From NCBI RefSeq assembly GCF_003115845.1, contig NZ_KZ819035.1, positions 62,001 through 126,000 on the forward strand: DNA of 64,000 bases, read 5' to 3'. This DNA comes from Brenneria roseae subsp. roseae (GTDB lineage: Bacteria; Pseudomonadota; Gammaproteobacteria; Enterobacterales; Enterobacteriaceae). The notes under the pieces are model-generated. The model was not told the DNA's origin. It made no database searches and saw only the letters and a program-made list of their open reading frames with translations. Position 1 is the first letter of the stretch, and each line of letters begins with the position of its first letter. Positions 8,987 to 15,161 of this stretch are shown in pieces. A program made the position numbers and the translations under genes.

Positions 8987-10240
8987 TTAGTGAGTCACTG
9001 TACTCAACCAGTAGGTCAGAATTTCCCATGGGCCGGTTAATACGAAGTCCGTCCCCTGACCGCTCAGGCCGACGCCAGCACCGTTCAGGAATTGAGTTGC
9101 TCCAGGCGCTACATACCCACCCAGGTACATAACAACCACACAGAACAGCAAGGTTGAGATAATGGAGCGGATCACGTTTCCGTTACTTACCATGACCGTC
9201 ATGGTCGTCATGTAAATAATTGACATCAGTACGCCGATCGGGAAGATCTGAATGCCTGGTAAAACCAGAGCGCAAAGCATTGTTAGTGGGATGGTAATGA
9301 CGGTCACGGTCACTGTTGCCGGGTCGCCAAGTGCCAGTGCACAGTCCATCCCGATATTCAGTTCAGCATCTTTACCCATCTGCTTTTGCATAATTTCTTT
9401 GGCGCTCTTACCAATCGGGTTAAGCCCTTCCATGAGAACACCAACCACTTTTGGCAGCAGTACCATTACACCGGCAACGCCCATCGCCATTGGTACGATT
9501 GTGGTGATGGCTTGTTTGGTTAAAACACCGAGGAGGCAGCCTACAATGACACCGATAATTGCTGGTTCACCAAATACCCCCAGTCGTTTCTGAACACTCT
9601 CCAGATCGACATCCAACTTATTTAAGCCTGGGATGAAATCGATGATCTTATTGACCAGCCATGCGAATGGCAGTGTCCAGCCGATGTGGATCATCGTTGT
9701 ACAAGTTGTTCCCTCCAGACCGTAATATTTCTGCCATCTTGGAGCAATCAAATCACCGATAAACAGTGCCGCAACGCTCAAAACCACGGCGACCCCCAGC
9801 CCCAGGAAGAAACTATCGAAGACAAAGTACGCAAGTGCGCCAGGAACTAAGAAGTGCATGTAGTTCCAGATATCCACATTCAGCGTTTTGGTCAGCTTCA
9901 AACGAACCAGAATCAGGTTTAGAATAATACCGATTGGGATAACCAACGCTGCAAATGGCGCCACCCACGCTGCGGCACCTACTGCCGGCCATCCAATATC
10001 GGCAACGGTAAATCCGCTGCCGATATTGGAGTAATACGCGATTGCTGGCTGAAGAGAAGCATTCAACAGGCCAACAACCAGACCTAAACCAATAAAACCA
10101 ATACCTACGGTGATGCCCGACTTAATGGCAGCACCTACTTTCATGCGGAAAAGCAAGCCTAAAAGGAAAATAACAAGCGGTAATATAGCGGTTGCGCCCA
10201 TGCTTGTAATTGTAAACATGATGCTTTTTAACATTTCCAT
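8987..10240 (-). CDS. PTS transporter IIC component, galactitol (Gat) family
   Basis: Membrane permease subunit of a phosphoenolpyruvate sugar phosphotransferase system, carrying the sugar across the inner membrane while IIB phosphorylates it. 417 residues with about ten hydrophobic helices, for example MGATAILPLVIFLLGLLFRM, PAVGAAAWVAPFAALVIPIG, AYFVFDSFFLGLGVAVVLSV and MAMGVAGVMVLLPKVVGVLM. The loop EGLNPIGKSAKEIMQKQMGKD and GMDCALALGDPATVTVTV are typical of GatC proteins. It follows IIB and IIA in the order A-B-C. The substrate cannot be read from the sequence; a hexitol or pentitol is inferred. Confidence 0.88.
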   Translation of the reverse strand: MEMLKSIMFTITSMGATAILPLVIFLLGLLFRMKVGAAIKSGITVGIGFIGLGLVVGLLNASLQPAIAYYSNIGSGFTVADIGWPAVGAAAWVAPFAALVIPIGIILNLILVRLKLTKTLNVDIWNYMHFLVPGALAYFVFDSFFLGLGVAVVLSVAALFIGDLIAPRWQKYYGLEGTTCTTMIHIGWTLPFAWLVNKIIDFIPGLNKLDVDLESVQKRLGVFGEPAIIGVIVGCLLGVLTKQAITTIVPMAMGVAGVMVLLPKVVGVLMEGLNPIGKSAKEIMQKQMGKDAELNIGMDCALALGDPATVTVTVITIPLTMLCALVLPGIQIFPIGVLMSIIYMTTMTVMVSNGNVIRSIISTLLFCVVVMYLGGYVAPGATQFLNGAGVGLSGQGTDFVLTGPWEILTYWLSTVTH

Positions 10241-10266
10241 TTAACCATCCCCCGTCTTTTTAGACT

Positions 10267-10560
10267 TTAGCTCTTAGCTATTTCAGTTAACAATTCGCCT
10301 AATTTCTCGCGAAGCGCAGCTTCATTAATCCCGGTAATAAATCCGGCTACGCTCATATGGGGTTTTCCAATATCACCTTTATAGTTATTGGTGGTTAACA
10401 CCACATCAGCACTTTGCATTTCGGAAACTAATTCTGGCATGCTGCATTTATTGATCTTAAAGTTGGTAATACCGTATTCAGCACAAACCGATTTCACTTC
10501 ATCAGCGGCCAAAGTGGATGTTGCTACACCGCTTCCGCAGGCTACGAGGATAGTAATCAT
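10267..10560 (-). CDS. PTS IIB component, galactitol (Gat) family
   Basis: A 97-residue cytosolic phosphocarrier. The N-terminal motif ILVACGSGVATSTLAADEV holds the phospho-cysteine (Cys8) that accepts phosphate from IIA and passes it to the incoming sugar. Length and fold pattern match GatB. GGAG is 8 bases before ATG 10560. Adjacent to IIA (20 bases) and IIC (26 bases), so the three form one transporter. Confidence 0.88.
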   Translation of the reverse strand: MITILVACGSGVATSTLAADEVKSVCAEYGITNFKINKCSMPELVSEMQSADVVLTTNNYKGDIGKPHMSVAGFITGINEAALREKLGELLTEIAKS

Positions 10561-10580
10561 GATAAGACTCCGGGTAATGG

Positions 10581-11030
10581 TTATTTAATTATCGTGTTAA
10601 CGAACAGTGCCTTAGCTTCTTCTGCGGGAAGCTCCAGCATTTGGTGGTAAAAATCTGCCATCTGGAGGTGGTTAAACAGGGCCTTCAGTAACTGCAATTG
10701 ATCAGAGGGATGGGTAACTACCAGATTGACAACAAGTCGAACCCACAATTTTTCATCCCCATCAGCCTGATTAACTTCGATGCCTTCCGGCAAACGGATA
10801 ATGTAAATTGCCGGGCTGATTGCATGCTGGCTGTCACAGTGTGGAATGGCCACAGCGTAACCATCAAGTAAGATCCCGGTTGGGTAATCCGCTTCTCGTT
10901 CACGAAGCGCCTTCAGGTAGGTATCTTTAACAATCCCATCTGCAACATGTTTCTCGTAAATATGTTCTAGCACTTCATCGTAATTTTTAAATGCCGCACC
11001 ATCCGCGACATTGATTGAAATTGCACCCAC
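10581..11030 (-). CDS. PTS IIA component, galactitol/fructose-type
   Basis: A phosphocarrier accepting phosphate from HPr on the histidine in GYAVAIPHCDSQHA (about residue 66). From GTG 11030 the protein has 149 residues, close to E. coli GatA (150), and aligns over AISINVADG and REREADYPTGILL. I prefer GTG 11030 because GAGGAG lies 6 bases upstream. The in-frame ATG at 11060 has no ribosome site and falls inside an operator palindrome. First gene of the operon IIA-IIB-IIC-epimerase-SDR-isomerase. Confidence 0.85.
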   Translation of the reverse strand: MGAISINVADGAAFKNYDEVLEHIYEKHVADGIVKDTYLKALREREADYPTGILLDGYAVAIPHCDSQHAISPAIYIIRLPEGIEVNQADGDEKLWVRLVVNLVVTHPSDQLQLLKALFNHLQMADFYHQMLELPAEEAKALFVNTIIK

Positions 11031-11051
11031 AGATTTCTCCTCAATGCGCCT

Positions 11052-11069
11052 ATTGCTCATGTGAGCAAT
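11052..11069. promoter_or_regulatory. Operator palindrome 1 (GCTC-N4-GAGC)
   Basis: ATTGCTCATGTGAGCAAT, with 8-base arms around a 2-base centre. It is immediately upstream of the GTG start of the PTS operon and overlaps the alternative ATG. An extra half site, ATGAGC, lies at 11081-11086. Probably bound by the SorC-family regulator encoded upstream. Confidence 0.65.
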
Positions 11070-11173
11070 TAATTAATCACATGAGCAGTTATAGCACATC
11101 ATCGATGTGCTGAAATGGAGAGCTTTCAAAAATTATATCTCGATCACATAAAATCACATACGCGCAATATAAA

Positions 11174-11192
11174 TTTCGCTCATAAGAGCAAA
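11174..11192. promoter_or_regulatory. Operator palindrome 2 (GCTC-N4-GAGC)
   Basis: TTCGCTC at 11175-11181, spacer ATAA, GAGCAAA at 11186-11192. Same core as site 1, 123 bases upstream of it. Confidence 0.6.
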
Positions 11193-11291
11193 AGTGGCAG
11201 TCAGCAATCATTGGGGAGTTTTATAATTTATTGATTTATAGGTTTTTTATAAAAAATGACATTTTGAGTAACTGAGGAAAGGAAAAATCGA

Positions 11292-11310
11292 ATTCGCTCT
11301 TATGAGCAAT
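11292..11310. promoter_or_regulatory. Operator palindrome 3 (GCTC-N4-GAGC)
   Basis: ATTCGCTC, spacer TTAT, GAGCAAT; core 11296-11307. It lies 118 bases upstream of site 2. Near-regular spacing suggests cooperative binding or looping by an oligomeric SorC-type regulator. From here to the regulator stop at 11553 I see no gene. Confidence 0.6.
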
Positions 11311-11552
11311 AGTGTTTAGACAGTTTCAGTTGCAGGGGTTAACGGCGCAAATTATGCACCGTTATTAGATATTTAAAGATTTAAAATCAGCAGGTTATAA
11401 CTGTAGTATGTTTCGATACCTCAGAAACACCTTCTTTATCAGCAATTTCATTGGTAATCAGCGCGGTAAACCTTAATGAAACGGGACAGACAACGAAAGA
11501 ACACCATGCCGATATTGAGTAATACCGGAACGGCGTGAAGTAACTTCGGCCA

Positions 11553-12518
11553 TTAATCCAGAAGTTTAATGGCCGTATCAAAATCAGTAATGAGTACATT
11601 CAGAAGCCCGGATTTGAGTGATGCAACAATCCCCTCATATTTTTCATCCCCTCCTGCGACACCAATGAGTTTCTTCGTTGCCCTCAGTTGATCCGTTGTG
11701 ATGCCGAATCCAAGGCGGTTCAATGGGCTATCCAGTATCTCACCTTTGCTGTTCACAAGAGTAACGCACACATCGGCAGTGATATCCTTACTCATCAAAG
11801 CGTTGCGCCATGCCTCAGGGACGATATCGCACAAACTGGAAGAGCCGGTTTTCCACGCGCCAATGCCGGTGATGACGACATCCATACTGGAATAAAATTT
11901 CTGCGTGTCCAACACAGCCTGATCATCAGAAAGTTTTTTAGCCAGGCCCTCATCATCAACCCACATTGGGACATACATAGGGTGCGCTCTGCCTTGAGAA
12001 ATGGCGGCAATTTTATGTATTAAGTCTATTGGCCCCTGGCTAAACTCAATTCCCGGATGAACACCTGAAAGCTGAACAACATCCAAAACAGGTAACGTGG
12101 TCAGTTGGCTTACAGCACTAGAGAGAACTCGTCCCCATGCGATGCCAAGCTTCATGTTTTCTTTGAGAGTCTCACTCAAATAGGTAGCAGTAATGCCACC
12201 CAACTTGACGTTTAATTGTTCCTGAGAAGACCATGATTCGGAAACAGATAGCACAACAGCATCCTGTAAGCCGTACTTCTTGCAGAGATTTTGAGCAATT
12301 TCTTCATCCAGAGCCTGTTGTTTTGGAAAGATAAATTTTACGTACTCCTGCTCGATAGCTTCATCAATAAGACGTGCTATTTTGAAGCGCGATACACCGA
12401 GTTCCTCAGCGATTTCGATCTTTGTCTTCATCTCGGAGAAGTAACGTTTGACGACAAGAGAGTATATGTAGCGTGGATCGTAGTTTCGTAGTTTCGGATT
12501 TTTATTCTCTTTTGACAT
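11553..12518 (-). CDS. SorC/DeoR-family sugar-responsive transcription regulator
   Basis: A 321-residue protein with an N-terminal helix-turn-helix (KIEIAEELGVSRFKIARLIDEA, about residues 31-52). The C-terminal SorC-type sugar-phosphate-binding domain shows LGIAWGRVLSSAV, VVQLSGVHPG, GIGAWKTGSSSL and VGVAGGDEKYEGI. Such proteins are tetrameric repressors or activators released by a phosphorylated sugar. ATG 12518 (MSKENKNPKLRNYDPR) begins the recognisable family; the open frame upstream is unlike it. It lies upstream of, and co-directional with, the PTS operon, whose promoter region carries three repeated palindromes that are its likely operators. Confidence 0.85.
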   Translation of the reverse strand: MSKENKNPKLRNYDPRYIYSLVVKRYFSEMKTKIEIAEELGVSRFKIARLIDEAIEQEYVKFIFPKQQALDEEIAQNLCKKYGLQDAVVLSVSESWSSQEQLNVKLGGITATYLSETLKENMKLGIAWGRVLSSAVSQLTTLPVLDVVQLSGVHPGIEFSQGPIDLIHKIAAISQGRAHPMYVPMWVDDEGLAKKLSDDQAVLDTQKFYSSMDVVITGIGAWKTGSSSLCDIVPEAWRNALMSKDITADVCVTLVNSKGEILDSPLNRLGFGITTDQLRATKKLIGVAGGDEKYEGIVASLKSGLLNVLITDFDTAIKLLD

Positions 12519-12738
12519 ACAGATTATCCATACATAATGAGAGGCATCATTGATCAATTGAGTATTCGGCTCAGATGCAATACTCAAAAGAGTACACTTT
12601 TTCACGCTCATCAGATATGGTGGCTGAATGGATTTTTCTGTTCTGTGATGTATAACCATTTGCAAAACTAGCTATGGGACGCACGAGTTTGTATTAAAAG
12701 GCCCACGGGGCCAGTGCCCGACAGGTAAACTCAGGCCT

Positions 12739-13579
12739 TTGATTTGTTCTTATCACCACTGGATAGCCTCTGAACAGGGCAATACTGTCCAGAATTCGTT
12801 CACGAAGAAGTCTTTTGCGCTGGGTAATCCCCTCCGCAATCCTAACGAAGTTCTCTTCAGCGAAGGCGATGGGGAGTATTACCGATGGGACGGATCGTTG
12901 CCCAAAATCGTCCCCCCCGGTTCGACACCCGAATCAACCGGGGGGGTTGGAAATGGAGCATGGAAAGGTGTTGTGATGCCAGCCTTCGTGCAAACCTTGG
13001 TTCAAACGAGGGCGCCGCGTTAGTTGGCTATGATCCGGAAATAGAATATACGGCGAATTCTGTTGGTAAGGCGATCGGGCCATTTAAAGCCGAAAACGAT
13101 ATGCATGAGATGACTAAAGAAGCGCGAGCGGCGGTGACCTACGGTATTTATGATTTCTCTGAATATCCTGTAGATGCAGGTGCGGCCGCCAATTCCGTAA
13201 TTACTCAAATTCGAGGCGAGGCTGACCCGCGTACCCTGATATTGCGGGTGGCACGATAAGGATTCCCCGCGGGAGGTTAACCAGCAATACCCCTATCGAT
13301 ATTAATATTACCCCTGGTGCTGGCGGATATGGAGCGGGAGTATCTACTGTTGACGTTATGGTGAATGGCCCCGGTGCCCGGCTACGCCTGCATGGTGATA
13401 ACGTACTGCCAAATGGTTGGCTTGCAGTAAATCAAGGATATATTGATTACGTCCCTGTAACGTTATTAGCGAATAAGATTATCCCGCTCAATACCGGGGG
13501 CGGTATTTGCGCCCTCAAATCCACACAGGGATATTCAGTGCGCTACGCGGGTACTGTGACGGTACAAACAAGATATTAA
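12739..13579 (+). pseudogene. Degraded phage tailspike gene
   Basis: Three frames carry one broken protein. Frame one (12739-12975) has the tailspike head-binding signature FTKKSFALGNPLRNPNEVLF, then YYRWDGSLPKIVPPGSTPES and TGGVGNGAWKGV. A one-base loss near 12973 shifts the continuation DASLRANLGSNEGAALVGYD to another frame, which runs to a stop at 13257. A second shift near 13240 leads into AGGTIRIPRGRLTSNTPID and the C-terminal part NVLPNGWLAVNQGYIDYVP, ending at 13579. The pectate- or glycan-cleaving beta-helix seems largely deleted. This is prophage debris and no other structural phage genes are adjacent. Confidence 0.75.
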
Positions 13580-13636
13580 CTAATGTAATAAATAAAATAT
13601 AAATCAGGCATTGTTTTTATTATCCGCTATACATAT

Positions 13637-13978
13637 TTATGGCTGAATATGTATAGCGGATAATATGTCTTCAATATGCTTTTTTGCTCGTTTAAGTAAT
13701 AACGTCTTTTCATTTTCGTAATATTTTTTATCGATTAGACGCTCTTTAATTTCCCTGTATGACTTTAAATGCTTACGGAATTCTTCTTTTTCATTCTGGT
13801 CCAAACATTTGATGACGTTTTTAATCACACTGAATTGAACCTTTTCCGCTAAGTTAAGTTCCCCGACATCAAGTTCTCTGTGCCTTTTTTCAAAAAACAG
13901 GACCAACGGCTCAACGAGTCTGTTTCTTTCCCTCTTCTGTTTGTTTTTTTTATATATTATAAAAACAATATAAAACAT
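13637..13978 (-). CDS. Small AT-rich hypothetical protein with N-terminal hydrophobic stretch
   Basis: 113 residues, Lys/Glu-rich and helical after a short hydrophobic start (MFYIVFIIYKKNKQKRERNR). I recognise no family. The open frame continues about 20 further codons upstream (LYIYTIIILTV precedes the ATG), which would complete a transmembrane helix. That stretch holds no ATG, GTG or TTG, so either the 5' end was lost or a rarer start is used. Base composition is much more AT-rich than the neighbours, as in phage-borne or transferred genes. Position beside tailspike debris fits that. Confidence 0.5.
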   Translation of the reverse strand: MFYIVFIIYKKNKQKRERNRLVEPLVLFFEKRHRELDVGELNLAEKVQFSVIKNVIKCLDQNEKEEFRKHLKSYREIKERLIDKKYYENEKTLLLKRAKKHIEDILSAIHIQP

Positions 13979-14170
13979 GACTGTTAATATAATAATGGTA
14001 TATATATACAGTTTAGCCCCCAGTACGACGTTGACGTTAGTTCATTGTAATCAATAGCTATTTTACCAGAATTAATTCTGCAGATCCAGACAGGTTTTAT
14101 TGTTTAAGAGGTAATGATCACTAAATAGTGGACATGCTGCTAAGCGAATAAAATCGTTAACAGGTGAACC

Positions 14171-14289
14171 ATGACACAAGCAAAATCCGTGAAGCAAACA
14201 TCCGTAATAAATACACGACAGAGTTCCGTCAGCAGGCTATGGCCCACGCCGACCGTATCGGTGTCGCTAAAGTTGCCTCGCCTGCATGA
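14171..14289 (+). pseudogene. Fragment of an IS3-family transposase OrfA
   Basis: Codons 14182-14289 read KIREANIRNKYTTEFRQQAM followed by AHADRIGVAKVAS, the start of the helix-turn-helix of IS3-family OrfA proteins. An ATG at 14171 is out of frame with it and the fragment ends at a stop after about 36 codons. No OrfB and no clear terminal repeats were seen, so this is a remnant. DNA from 14290 to 14410 holds only a 7-bp hairpin (14356-14376). Confidence 0.6.
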
Positions 14290-14410
14290 ATCTTAACTCT
14301 ATGTCACTAGCGTTCGAATCGGTGAAGGCTTTTCAAGCCAACCTTTGACCGTGACGCGCTCGATGATGACGAGCGCACCTATCCATTGGTAATTTCGGGC
14401 CTCTACCGGT

Positions 14411-15145
14411 TTATTTCAGCAGCCCAACCAACTGATTGATACCGTCCAACGCCTGTCGCCAACTGGGCATGTCGTCCCAGCATCCAGGAGCGGTGGTTTC
14501 TTTAATCTTCAGATCGGGCACATCGTTAATCAGAAATCCGCCGCCGCGAAGGTAGAATCCCTGTAAGTCGCAAATCCGGCTGAATTTACCGGCGTCAGGC
14601 GTCATGAAATCAGCGATCTTCTTCAGGTCGGCGCGCGTTTTCGCCAGGCTGGCTGAGGAGGTACTAAAGCTACGAATGCTGCTGGCCAGTTCCGGGATAT
14701 GACCCGCGTTGATCTCATCGTCAATATTGACGAATTCACTTTGGTTGACCCAACTCACCAGATAGCCGGCACATTCCTTCGATTTTTCTCTGGCGCAGTT
14801 TAATGGCGTCAGGATATCGGTACGAAAATCGACGGTTGCCAGCCCGGCCTTCTTAACATTAGACAGATTCGTTATCTCTTCTGTAATCAGCGCCTCGCAG
14901 CTTTTGTCCTCGCTATAATCGGCTTTCTGACAGACTAACAGCCCAATAGTTGGAATACTTTTTAACTGGCAGGCCATTTTATCTTCACCAGAGGGCGTGC
15001 TGGAGCAAAACGAGCCGTAACTAATATCAGGTTTAATTTTATTAATTTTTGCCGCTGCCTGAGAAAAATCATCGGCATAACTACCAGCTGAACTGGCGAG
15101 CAGAATGGCAGCCAGACTGGGACGGCAGAAGTGGGGTATTTTCAT
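14411..15145 (-). CDS. Exported cysteine-rich protein of unknown function
   Basis: 244 residues with a Sec signal peptide (MKIPHFCRPSLAAILLASSAGSYADD, cleavage likely after SYA, about residue 24). The mature part has eight cysteines (in FCSSTPS, MACQL, LVCQK, KSCEAL, LNCAREK, ECAGY, RICDLQ, GCWDD), enough for four disulfides, so a folded periplasmic or secreted protein. I recognise no family. AAGGAG precedes ATG 15145. It is the last gene of the nine-gene cluster, 16 bases after the glycosyltransferase gene and the only cluster member with an export signal. Confidence 0.8.
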   Translation of the reverse strand: MKIPHFCRPSLAAILLASSAGSYADDFSQAAAKINKIKPDISYGSFCSSTPSGEDKMACQLKSIPTIGLLVCQKADYSEDKSCEALITEEITNLSNVKKAGLATVDFRTDILTPLNCAREKSKECAGYLVSWVNQSEFVNIDDEINAGHIPELASSIRSFSTSSASLAKTRADLKKIADFMTPDAGKFSRICDLQGFYLRGGGFLINDVPDLKIKETTAPGCWDDMPSWRQALDGINQLVGLLK

Positions 15146-15161
15146 CGGGTGGCTCCTTTGA

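Noticed and set aside
11387..11599. 70-codon open frame downstream of the SorC regulator
   Set aside because: Overlaps the regulator 3' end, no ribosome site; a short regulator-like tail (FTALITNEIADKEG) is too little to support a gene remnant.
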